From assembly GCF_022836935.1 (NCBI RefSeq), contig NZ_CP083239.1, positions 4,327,719 to 4,391,718 on the forward strand: 64,000 bases of DNA, written 5' to 3'. Under the pieces are notes generated by a model. That model worked only from the letters and a program-made list of their open reading frames with translations, was not told the origin of the DNA and made no database searches. Shown here piece after piece: positions 25,107 through 35,245 of the stretch. The DNA comes from Ancylobacter polymorphus. Lineage in GTDB: Bacteria; Pseudomonadota; Alphaproteobacteria; Rhizobiales; Xanthobacteraceae. Numbering within the stretch: position 1 is the first letter of the stretch; each line of letters opens with the position of its first letter. The position numbers and the translations under genes are program-made.

Positions 25107-26129
25107 CCGGAACCCGACATAGCCGCCCTCGCCGTCGAACAGCACGTCGAAGCCGTTCAGGAGGTGGTAGCTGGTGTTGACGAAGGTGCGGTCCGCCGCC
25201 ACCCGCAGATGGATGGCGCTCGGCGTCACCGGCCCGCCATCGCCAGCGCTGAAGCTGTAGAGCGGGAAGGCGCTCTCTTCCGTGCCGATGCTGATGGCGA
25301 CCTGCGTGCCCGGGGGCAGCGTGCCTTGCGCGCCCTGCGCCTGCGCTTCCGGCACGGTCATGTACATCACCGAGACGCCGGTATCGACCAGCACCGTGCC
25401 GCAGGCCGGCGGCGTGGTGCCGTTCAGCGAGATGCAGGCGGGCAGCGGCGCCCAGTCCGTGCCATCGGGCCGGCGGGCGAGCTTCACATAGCGGAAGGCG
25501 CCGCGCGTATTGGCGGCGGTGAGCCCCACATGCACGCCCTCGGGCGAGAGAATATAGCCCTGCCGCCGCTCAGCCCCGGTCACATGCAGCAGCGGGTTCT
25601 TGTCCGGCGTGCTCTGACTCTGGCTGTCGCCCTCGCGCGCGAAGCCGACGCCGACCATGGCGATGTTGCGCGGCGAGGTGGTGGGCTGGCAGACCCGGGC
25701 ATAGTCGAGGCACTGCACCTCGGTGACGACGAGCACCGGTAGCGGATCGGTGGTGACGCTCGCCCCCTCGCGGCCGGAAAGCGTGACCGGCATCACCACC
25801 CACTGGCCCAGCATCACCCGGCCGGAGCTGGAATAGGTGAGCTTGGCCGGCCCCAGCGAGGGCATGGTCTCGAAGCCGGGCACGAATTCGGCCGCCACCA
25901 CGATGCCGGTGGAGCCGGAATCGATCACCGCCCGCAGCGGCCGCCCGCCGAAGGAGAGGCCGATGCGCGGCACACCGTCGATCTCGCCCGGCTCGGCGTT
26001 GAGGTAACGCAGGAACAGCCCTTCGCGGTAGGGCGCGTAGTCGGGCTTCTCCTGCGCCCGCGCCGGCAGGCCGGCCCCCATCAACAGGCTGGCCCCGATC
26101 GCCAGGGCGGCGAGAACACGGCTCCGCAT
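25098..26129 (-). CDS. Secreted aspartic-protease-like protein
   Basis: Protein of 343 residues with a signal peptide (residues 1-25, ARA-Q). It has two aspartic protease-style motifs, AVIDSGSTG (Asp70) and VLVDTGVS (Asp249), at the spacing expected for a two-lobed pepsin-like fold, each preceded by a hydrophobic strand. Three cysteine-containing loops (Cys140, Cys147, Cys232, Cys243) could make disulfides in the periplasm. Bacterial pepsin homologues are rare, and activity is not proven. It sits 9 bases downstream of the ETF oxidoreductase gene on the same strand. Confidence 0.6.
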   Translation of the reverse strand: MRSRVLAALAIGASLLMGAGLPARAQEKPDYAPYREGLFLRYLNAEPGEIDGVPRIGLSFGGRPLRAVIDSGSTGIVVAAEFVPGFETMPSLGPAKLTYSSSGRVMLGQWVVMPVTLSGREGASVTTDPLPVLVVTEVQCLDYARVCQPTTSPRNIAMVGVGFAREGDSQSQSTPDKNPLLHVTGAERRQGYILSPEGVHVGLTAANTRGAFRYVKLARRPDGTDWAPLPACISLNGTTPPACGTVLVDTGVSVMYMTVPEAQAQGAQGTLPPGTQVAISIGTEESAFPLYSFSAGDGGPVTPSAIHLRVAADRTFVNTSYHLLNGFDVLFDGEGGYVGFRPR

Positions 26130-26138
26130 GGTCGTTCC

Positions 26139-27797
26139 TCACATATTGGGATAGTTCGGCCCGCCACCGCCTTCCGGCGCCACCCAGGTGATGTTGCGGT
26201 TCGGGTCCTTGATATCGCAGGTCTTGCAGTGGACGCAGTTCTGCGCGTTGATGACGTAGCGCGCCCCCGCGCCCTCCTCCACCCATTCATAGACGCCCGC
26301 CGGGCAGTAGCGCGCCGACGGCCCGGCATAGACATCGTGCTCGGAGGCCTTCTGCACCGCCATGTCGGCGACTTTGAGGTGGATCGGCTGGTCTTCCTCA
26401 TGATTGGTGTTGGACAGGAACACCGAGGACAGCCGGTCGAAGGAAACCACGCCGTCCGGCTTGGGGTAGTCGATCCGCTTGGCCTGCGCGGCCGGCACCA
26501 GCGTCGCCGAATCCGGCTTGCCATGGCCGAGCGTGCCGAAGGGCGAGACGCCCAGCAGCGTGTTCAGCCACATATCGACCCCGCCCAGCGCGATGCCGAT
26601 GGCGGTGCCGAGCTTCGACCACAGCGGCTTGGCGTTGCGCACCTTCCACAGATCGCGCCCGATGGCGGATTGGCGCCAGCCGGCCTCATAGCCCGCGAGT
26701 TCGTCATGCTGGCGCCCCTCGTCGAGCGCCTTCGCCACCTCGGCGGCGGCGAGCATGCCGGAATGCACCGCGTTGTGGCTGCCCTTGATGCGCGGCACAT
26801 TGACGAAACCGGCGGCGCAGCCGATCAGCGCCCCGCCGGGAAACACCAGCTTCGGCACCGACTGATAGCCGCCCTCGGTGATGGCGCGGGCGCCATAGGA
26901 AATCCGCTTGCCGCCCTCCAGCGTCTCGCGCACCAGCGGATGCGTCTTGAAGCGCTGGAACTCCTCGAAGGGCGACAGATAAGGGTTGGCGTAGTTGAGG
27001 TGGACGACGAAGCCCACCATCACCTGCCGGTCCTCCATATGGTAGAGGAAGGAGCCGCCGCCGGTGGCGTTGTCGAGCGGCCAGCCGAAGGAATGCTGCA
27101 CCAGCCCCGGCCGGTGCTTGTCCGCCGGCACGGTCCACAATTCCTTGAGGCCGATGCCGTATTTCTGCGGCTCGCGCCCGGCATCGAGCCCGTAATGGGC
27201 GATGAGCTGCTTGGAGAGCTGGCCGCGCGCGCCTTCCGCGAACAGCGTGTATTTCGCCCGCAGCTCCATGCCGCGGGTGAAGCGGTCGGTGATCGCGCCG
27301 TCGCGGCCGATTCCCATGTCGCCGGTGGCGATGCCGACGACCGCGCCATCCTCATAAAGCACCTCGGCGGCGGCGAAGCCGGGATAGATCTCGACGCCCA
27401 GCCCCTCCGCCTTGGCCGCAAGCCAGCGGCAGACATTGCCGAGCGAGCCGATATAGGCGCCGTGATTGTTCATCAGCGGCGGCATCAGCGCATTGGGCAG
27501 GCGCAGCGATCCGGCGGGGCCGAGGAAATAGAAGCGGTCATCCGTGACCGGCGTCTTCAGCGGCGCGTCGGCCTCGTCGCGCCAGTGCGGGAACAGCATG
27601 TCGAGACCGGAAGGATCCACCACCGCGCCGGAGAGGATGTGCGCGCCGACCTCCGAGCCCTTCTCGACCACCACCACCGAGAGGTTTTCGTCCAGCTGCT
27701 TGAGCCGGATCGCCGCCGCGAGCCCCGCCGGCCCCGCGCCGACGACCACCACGTCGAACTCCATCGCCTCGCGTTCGGGCAGTTCCGCCGCATTCAT
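26139..27797 (-). CDS. etfD: Electron transfer flavoprotein-ubiquinone oxidoreductase
   Basis: Protein of 552 residues in the ETF-QO family. FAD motif [20 protein letters not shown] at the N-terminus, a central quinone/membrane region with [29 protein letters not shown] and [25 protein letters not shown] segments, and a C-terminal [4Fe-4S] site [23 protein letters not shown]. It passes electrons from ETF (fatty acid and amino acid oxidation) to ubiquinone at the inner membrane. The chosen ATG at 27797 has GGAGAGACGGA upstream. It is divergent from the uracil-DNA glycosylase gene. Confidence 0.95.
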   Translation of the reverse strand: MNAAELPEREAMEFDVVVVGAGPAGLAAAIRLKQLDENLSVVVVEKGSEVGAHILSGAVVDPSGLDMLFPHWRDEADAPLKTPVTDDRFYFLGPAGSLRLPNALMPPLMNNHGAYIGSLGNVCRWLAAKAEGLGVEIYPGFAAAEVLYEDGAVVGIATGDMGIGRDGAITDRFTRGMELRAKYTLFAEGARGQLSKQLIAHYGLDAGREPQKYGIGLKELWTVPADKHRPGLVQHSFGWPLDNATGGGSFLYHMEDRQVMVGFVVHLNYANPYLSPFEEFQRFKTHPLVRETLEGGKRISYGARAITEGGYQSVPKLVFPGGALIGCAAGFVNVPRIKGSHNAVHSGMLAAAEVAKALDEGRQHDELAGYEAGWRQSAIGRDLWKVRNAKPLWSKLGTAIGIALGGVDMWLNTLLGVSPFGTLGHGKPDSATLVPAAQAKRIDYPKPDGVVSFDRLSSVFLSNTNHEEDQPIHLKVADMAVQKASEHDVYAGPSARYCPAGVYEWVEEGAGARYVINAQNCVHCKTCDIKDPNRNITWVAPEGGGGPNYPNM

Positions 27798-27902
27798 TCC
27801 GTCTCTCCGCTCCCGCCGGGTGCTGATTGGACTTCTTCCACGCTTGCCCCGGCCTGACAACTCTCCCCGCGACGGATAGGATCACCCTTCCGACGGGATA
27901 GA

Positions 27903-28814
27903 ATGCACCTGATGAGTTCGACACTTAGCGACGACTGGGCGGGCGACCGCGACGCCCTCGCCGACATTCTCGCCTTCCATCTGGAGGCGGGGGTCGATGT
28001 CGCGCTGGGCGAAGAGCCGGTGAACCGCTTCGCCGAGAGCGAGGCGAGCCGCGCCGCCCCATCCACCGCCCCGGCACGCGAGGCCGCGCGCCCGGCGCTG
28101 GCCCGCGCGCCCGCCTCCCCCCCGGTGGGCGAGCCGGCCGCGCGCCGCCCCGCCGCGCCCACCCCTGCTTTGCTCAGCCCTGCCGCCCCGCCGCCGCCGG
28201 ATGTCGCCGCGCTGGAAGCCCGCGAAGCCGCCGCCTCCGCCCCGGACCTCGACGCGCTGCGGGCGCTGCTGGAGCGCTTCGACGGCTGCCCGCTCAAGCA
28301 CACCGCCACCCGCCTCGTCTTCGCCGATGGCAACCCGGCGGCGCGGCTGATGCTGGTGGGTGAGGCGCCGGGGCGCGAGGAGGATATCGAGGGCAAGCCC
28401 TTTGTCGGCCGCTCCGGCAAGCTGCTCGACCGCATGCTGGCGGCGATCGGCATCGACCGGACGAGCGCCTATATCGCCAATGTCGTGCCCTGGCGCCCGC
28501 CGGGCAACCGCACGCCGACCCCGCAGGAAACCGCCATCTGCCTGCCCTTCATCCGCCGGCAGATCGAGCTGGCGAAGCCGGACATCCTCGTCTGTCTCGG
28601 CGGCCCGTCGGCGCAGACCCTGCTCGGCATACGCGAAGGAATCACCAAGGCGCGGGGGCGCTGGATGGAGTACGACACCGGCAGCCGGGTCATCCCCGCG
28701 CTCGCCACCTTCCACCCCGCCTATCTCCTGCGCACGCCGCTGGGCAAGCGCATGGCCTGGCGCGACCTGCTCGCCATCGAGGCGAAGCTGGCGGAAAAGC
28801 CAGGCGCACCATAG
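27903..28814 (+). CDS. Uracil-DNA glycosylase, family 4-like, Fe-S cysteines missing
   Basis: Protein of 303 residues. The first 120 residues are Ala/Pro-rich and low complexity; the glycosylase core follows with GEAPGREED (153-161), [32 protein letters not shown] and the histidine motif FHPAYLLR. The core removes uracil from DNA. Classical family 4 enzymes bind a [4Fe-4S] cluster through four Cys; here the positions that should be Cys are Phe126 and Trp197, leaving Cys129 and Cys213. This alphaproteobacterial variant may lack the cluster. It is divergent from etfD. Confidence 0.85.
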   Translation: MHLMSSTLSDDWAGDRDALADILAFHLEAGVDVALGEEPVNRFAESEASRAAPSTAPAREAARPALARAPASPPVGEPAARRPAAPTPALLSPAAPPPPDVAALEAREAAASAPDLDALRALLERFDGCPLKHTATRLVFADGNPAARLMLVGEAPGREEDIEGKPFVGRSGKLLDRMLAAIGIDRTSAYIANVVPWRPPGNRTPTPQETAICLPFIRRQIELAKPDILVCLGGPSAQTLLGIREGITKARGRWMEYDTGSRVIPALATFHPAYLLRTPLGKRMAWRDLLAIEAKLAEKPGAP

Positions 28815-28948
28815 GTTTCGCGGCCGCTCGGGCGTGCACCCCAGACAATTTGACCACAGTGCGGCTGATTTGAGTCATTCCATTGACGCGCCCGGGGGCT
28901 TACCCTGCCGCCGTCACCCTCGCTGGTGGTGACGGCGGAGTGTGAGCG

Positions 28949-30358
28949 ATGGAACTAGATCCCACAATGTTGGCGCGCATTCAGTTCGCCTTCACTGTCT
29001 CCTTCCACATCATCTTTCCCAGCTTCACCATCGGCCTCGCCGCCTATATCGCGACGCTGGAGCTGCTGTGGATCGGCACCGGGCATGAGCGCTATCACCG
29101 CATCGCCCGCTTCTTCACCAAGATCTTCGCCGTCTCCTTCGCCATGGGCGTGGTGTCCGGCATCGTGCTGTCCTACCAGTTCGGCACGAATTGGAGCCAT
29201 TTCTCCCGCGTGGTCGGCAATGTCATCGGCCCGCTCATCGGCTATGAGGTGCTGACCGCCTTCTTCCTGGAGGCGACCTTCCTCGGCATCATGCTGTTCG
29301 GCTGGAACCGGGTGCCGCGCGGCCTGCACGTGTTCTCCTGCGTCATGGTGGCGGTCGGTACCACGCTTTCCGCCTTCTGGATTCTCTCCGCCAATAGCTG
29401 GATGCAGACCCCGGCCGGGCACGAGATCATCGACGGCGTCGCCCATCCCGTGGACTGGCTGGCGGTGATCTTCAACCCGAGCTTCCCCTACCGCCTCGCC
29501 CATATGGTCACGGCCTGCTACCTCACCACCGCCTTCGTGGTGCTGGCGGTGGGCGCGCGCTATGTCTATTCCGGCCGCTACCCCGAGGACGGGCGCACCA
29601 TGATGCGCATGGCGCTCGGCCTCATCGCCATTCTCGCGCCGCTGCAGGCCTTCATCGGCGATGCGCACGGGCTGAACACGCTGAAGCACCAGCCGGCCAA
29701 GATCGCCGCCATCGAGGCGCACTGGCAGAACGAGCCCGGCGCCAGCGGCGTGCCGCTGGTGCTGTTCGCCTGGCCCAATGAGGCGGAAGAGCGCAACGAC
29801 TACCAGATCGCCATCCCGCATCTGGGCAGCCTCATCCTCACCCATAGCTGGGACGACACCTTCAAGGGGCTGAAGGAATACCCGCGCGACGAGCGCCCGC
29901 CGGTCGCCGTGCCGTTCTTCGCCTTCCGCGTCATGGTCGGGCTCGGCATCGTCATGATCCTCGTCGGCTGGCTCGGCGTGTTCCTGCTCTGGCGGCACCG
30001 GCTGTTCGAAACCGACTGGTATCTCGCCCCGCTGCAGCACATCTGGCCCATCGGCTTCGTCACCATCCTGTCCGGCTGGTTCGTCACCGAGGTCGGCCGC
30101 CAGCCCTGGGTCGCCTATGGCATCCTGCGCACGGCGGACGCGATCTCGCCGGTCGAGGGCTGGGCGGTGGCCACCACGCTGGCGCTGTTCGTCTTCGTCT
30201 ACGGCATCGTGTTCTCCGGCGGCATCTACTACATCAACCGCCTGATCGCCCGCGGCCCGCAGGGTTCCGCCGTCGAGACGCCCGAGGGCGTGCCGAGCCG
30301 TCCGCTCACCTCGGCGCACAAGGCGACGCGCGCCGCCATCAACCATCCGGGGGAATGA
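28949..30358 (+). CDS. cydA: Cytochrome bd-type quinol oxidase subunit I (CIO-like)
   Basis: Inner-membrane protein of 469 residues with haem ligand candidates in VSFHIIFPS (b595/d side) and YRLAHMVTACY (b558), the quinol-site segment KHQPAKIAAIEAHW and the GRQPW signature. It is shorter than the E. coli subunit because the Q-loop insertion is missing, the hallmark of the cyanide-insensitive (CioA) branch. It reduces oxygen with quinol without pumping protons, useful at low oxygen or when aa3 oxidase is inhibited. cydB overlaps its stop by 4 bases. The assembly genes cydCD are not in the window. Confidence 0.9.
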   Translation: MELDPTMLARIQFAFTVSFHIIFPSFTIGLAAYIATLELLWIGTGHERYHRIARFFTKIFAVSFAMGVVSGIVLSYQFGTNWSHFSRVVGNVIGPLIGYEVLTAFFLEATFLGIMLFGWNRVPRGLHVFSCVMVAVGTTLSAFWILSANSWMQTPAGHEIIDGVAHPVDWLAVIFNPSFPYRLAHMVTACYLTTAFVVLAVGARYVYSGRYPEDGRTMMRMALGLIAILAPLQAFIGDAHGLNTLKHQPAKIAAIEAHWQNEPGASGVPLVLFAWPNEAEERNDYQIAIPHLGSLILTHSWDDTFKGLKEYPRDERPPVAVPFFAFRVMVGLGIVMILVGWLGVFLLWRHRLFETDWYLAPLQHIWPIGFVTILSGWFVTEVGRQPWVAYGILRTADAISPVEGWAVATTLALFVFVYGIVFSGGIYYINRLIARGPQGSAVETPEGVPSRPLTSAHKATRAAINHPGE

Positions 30359-31380
30359 ACATGACCGGCGTTGGTATGGAATGGTATCTGCCCGTGATCT
30401 GGTCGCTGCTGCTGGCCGTCGCCATCGCCATGTATGTGGTGCTTGATGGCTTCGACCTCGGCATGGGCATTCTCTTCCCCTTCGCGGCCAGCGAGACCGA
30501 GAAGGACCAGATGATGAGCTCCGTCGCCCCGTTCTGGGACGGCAACGAGACCTGGCTCATCCTCGGCGGCGGCGGCCTGCTTGTCGCCTTCCCCCTCGCC
30601 TATTCCATCGTCATGCCGGCGCTGTATCTGCCGGTCATCTTCATGCTGCTGGCGCTGGTGTTTCGCGGCGTCGCCTTCGAGTTCCGCCATGTCGCGGACA
30701 CCAGCCGCTTCCTCTGGAACATCGCCTTCGCCGGCGGCTCGACGCTCGCCGCCTTCTTCCAGGGGGTGCTGCTGGGCGGCTTCGTGCAGGGCATCAAGGT
30801 GGAGAACAACGCCTTCGCCGGCGGGCCGCTGGACTGGCTCACCCCCTTCGCCCTGCTCTGCGGCGTCGGCGTGGTGGCCGGCTATGCGCTGATCGGCTGC
30901 GTGTGGCTGGTCATGAAGACCGACGGCGCCGCCGCGGCCCGCGCGCGCGCCCGGGCCAAGCTGCTGCTGCCGGCGGTGCTCGTCTTCATGGGCATTGTCA
31001 GCCTGTGGACGCCGCTCGCCTTCCCGCGCATCGCCGAGCGCTGGTTCACAACGCCGAACCTGTTCTACCTCGCACCGGTGCCGCTGCTCACGCTGGTGCT
31101 GGCCTATGCGGTGTGGCGCTGGCTGGAGAAGGGCCATGACAATCTGCCCTTCTTCGGCGTCATCGGCCTGTTCCTTCTTGGCTATGTCGGCATCGGCGTG
31201 TCGATCTTCCCCTATCTGGTGCCGCCCTCGCTCACCGTGTGGGAAACCGCCGCCGCCCCGGCGAGCCAGGTGTTCATGCTCATCGGCACCATCTTCATGC
31301 TGCCGGTGATCCTCGGCTACATCGCCTTCGTCTACTGGCTGTTCCGCGGCAAGGTGCGCGAGGGCGAGGGTTACCACTAA
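30355..31380 (+). CDS. cydB: Cytochrome bd-type quinol oxidase subunit II
   Basis: Inner-membrane protein of 341 residues with about nine helices. VLDGFDLGMGILFPF, FWDGNETWLILGGGGLLVAFP and FRGVAFEFR are the conserved cytochrome bd subunit II segments. It partners CydA. The ATG at 30355 overlaps the cydA stop (ATGA); internal ATGs at 30361 and 30376 are alternatives. The stop codon is followed immediately by the second copy of the 111-base repeat. Confidence 0.9.
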   Translation: MNMTGVGMEWYLPVIWSLLLAVAIAMYVVLDGFDLGMGILFPFAASETEKDQMMSSVAPFWDGNETWLILGGGGLLVAFPLAYSIVMPALYLPVIFMLLALVFRGVAFEFRHVADTSRFLWNIAFAGGSTLAAFFQGVLLGGFVQGIKVENNAFAGGPLDWLTPFALLCGVGVVAGYALIGCVWLVMKTDGAAAARARARAKLLLPAVLVFMGIVSLWTPLAFPRIAERWFTTPNLFYLAPVPLLTLVLAYAVWRWLEKGHDNLPFFGVIGLFLLGYVGIGVSIFPYLVPPSLTVWETAAAPASQVFMLIGTIFMLPVILGYIAFVYWLFRGKVREGEGYH

Positions 31381-31491
31381 AGCACGCGCCGATCAGCTTG
31401 CATCGCAAGCTGATCGGATAACGCGTTCTCTATCTTAGAGTTAGAGGGCGATTTACCGATCAGATTGGTTCAATCTGATCGGATCGCACTC
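31381..31491. repeat. 111-base dispersed repeat, copy 2
   Basis: Same length as the copy at 19834-19944 and identical at 105 of 111 positions. The hairpin CCGATCAGCTTGC/GCAAGCTGATCGG is fully conserved; the second hairpin GATCAGATTG/CAATCTGATC is perfect here and imperfect in copy 1. It starts directly after the cydB stop, so it forms the 3' end of the cydAB transcript. Confidence 0.9.
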
Positions 31492-31582
31492 CAACGCCCG
31501 CGCGGCGGGCGGCTGGTCCGGCCCGCCGCCCGCCCCGACGCCCTTGCCCGCAGTCCCTCCCCGACGCCTCTTGCCGCGCGGC

Positions 31583-32218
31583 TCAGGCCGCCGGGGTTTC
31601 GCCGAGGCGCAGGCGGATCGGCGCGAAGGAGGTGCGGTGGTGGCGGCACACGCCGAGCGCCGCCAGCGCCTGCTGATGCTCCGGCGTGCCATAGCCCATA
31701 TGCCGCTCGAACCCATAGCCGGGATGGGCGGCGCCGAGCGCCCCCATCAGCCGGTCGCGCGTTACCTTGGCGACGATGGAGGCGGCGGCGATGGACGCCA
31801 CCAGCCCGTCGCCGCCGATGATGGTGCGCGCGGCGCAGGGCACGGGCGGCAGGTCGTTGCCGTCCACCAGCACGAGGCGCGGGGTGCAGGCAAGGCCGGC
31901 CACCGCGCGGGCCAGCGCCCACAGCGTCGCCTGGCGGATATTGTGGCCGTCGATCCGCGTCGGCGGCGCGAAGGCCAGCGACACATCGGCGGTGGCGCAG
32001 ATTTCCTCGAACAGCTTCTCGCGCTGGCCCGCCGACAGCCGCTTGGAATCGTCGAGGCCCACCGGCACCCGCGCGGGATCGAGCACGACGGCGCAGGCCA
32101 CCACCGGCCCGGCCCAGGGACCGCGTCCCACTTCGTCGACACCGGCCACCGGCACCTCGCCGGCGCGATGGGCGTCGAGCTCCCGCGAAAAGTCTGGTTT
32201 CTGTCGCGGCTCCGCCAT
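31583..32218 (-). CDS. rnhB: Ribonuclease HII
   Basis: Protein of 211 residues. [14 protein letters not shown] carries the first catalytic Asp/Glu, [13 protein letters not shown] and LVDGN the next acidic residues, and [13 protein letters not shown] plus the MGYGTPEH motif complete the family pattern. It removes RNA-DNA hybrids and single ribonucleotides in DNA. Cytoplasmic. It is convergent with the 111-base repeat behind cydB and divergent from marC, about 130 bases away. Confidence 0.95.
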   Translation of the reverse strand: MAEPRQKPDFSRELDAHRAGEVPVAGVDEVGRGPWAGPVVACAVVLDPARVPVGLDDSKRLSAGQREKLFEEICATADVSLAFAPPTRIDGHNIRQATLWALARAVAGLACTPRLVLVDGNDLPPVPCAARTIIGGDGLVASIAAASIVAKVTRDRLMGALGAAHPGYGFERHMGYGTPEHQQALAALGVCRHHRTSFAPIRLRLGETPAA

Positions 32219-32349
32219 GATGCAGGGTCTCTCATACGATTCGTCGGCGCCGGCGCGCCGGCCGGCACCATGCCCACGGCCCGACCGCGATGCAACTTGG
32301 CGCCGTCGCAGATCCCGCTATAAGGCGGCGGCGAACGGGTGGGCGGATC

Positions 32350-32973
32350 ATGAATTGGGCGGAACGCATTCAGGAGTTCGTCACCCTGTGGGTGGTGATC
32401 GATCCGCTGGGCACGCTGCCCGTCTTCCTCGCCGTCACCACCGGCTTCAGCGCCGCCCAGCGCAAGAAGGCGGCGGTCCTCGCGACCCTCATCTCCTTCG
32501 GCGTGCTGGTGTTCTTCGCCTTGGCCGGAAGCTGGCTGCTGCGGGCGATGGATGTGTCGATCGACTCCTTCCAGATCGCCGGCGGCATCGTGCTGTTCCT
32601 GTTCGCCCTCACCATGATTCAGGGCAAGGCGCATGGCGACCCGCACGCGCCGGCGGAATTGAACCCGATGGAGATCGCGGTCTATCCGCTCGCCATCCCC
32701 TCCATCGCCAGCCCCGGGGCCATGCTGGCCGCCGTGGTGCTTTCCGACAATGCCCGGCACGACTTCCCCGACCGGATGATGACCATCGCCACCTTCAGCC
32801 TCGTGCTGCTGGCGACGCTCGGCATCATGCTGGCGGCGGGCCGGCTGGTGAACCTCATCGGCCGTGGCGGCGCCTCCATCATCAGCCGGGTGATGGGCAT
32901 GATCCTCGCGGCGATGGCGGTGGACCTCATCCTCAGCGCGGCGGCGAAGTGGCTGAACCTGCCGCCGATCTGA
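32350..32973 (+). CDS. marC: MarC-family integral membrane protein
   Basis: Protein of 207 residues with six helices. FVTLWVVIDPLGTLPVF, the internal repeat element NPMEIAVYPLAIPSIASPGAML and RVMGMILAAMAVDLIL are the MarC/YhgN pattern. Despite the old name, no link to multiple antibiotic resistance is supported for the family; some members affect amino acid export. I start at 32350, where the first helix begins, rather than at an upstream ATG that would add a basic stretch without similarity. Confidence 0.85.
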   Translation: MNWAERIQEFVTLWVVIDPLGTLPVFLAVTTGFSAAQRKKAAVLATLISFGVLVFFALAGSWLLRAMDVSIDSFQIAGGIVLFLFALTMIQGKAHGDPHAPAELNPMEIAVYPLAIPSIASPGAMLAAVVLSDNARHDFPDRMMTIATFSLVLLATLGIMLAAGRLVNLIGRGGASIISRVMGMILAAMAVDLILSAAAKWLNLPPI

Positions 32974-33024
32974 CGAAGCCGCCCCCGGGGCCGCGCCCCG
33001 GGAGCCGCACGCCTTTACACCGGC

Positions 33025-35022
<1,998 letters not shown>

Positions 35023-35245
35023 GGCCTTCCTCCCGTTTCAGGCGCCGTTTGCTCGGCGTTTTGCACTGCAACACTCATAGCGCCGGCCACGCCGCCTGTC
35101 AGGCCATCAAACAGACACAGAGCGCCGACATGGTGCGGCAACTTTCGGTACGCCACTGCGCGCGACCCGTACCTCTCCGAGCGCCGCCCTTGCTTGCGCG
35201 GCCTGGCTGCGATGGGGTAGCGAGGGCGTGGAGCCTGACGACGCA

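Noticed and set aside
28815..28948. Possible FNR site before cydA
   Set aside because: Only single TTGA half sites; no TTGA-N6-TCAA arrangement.
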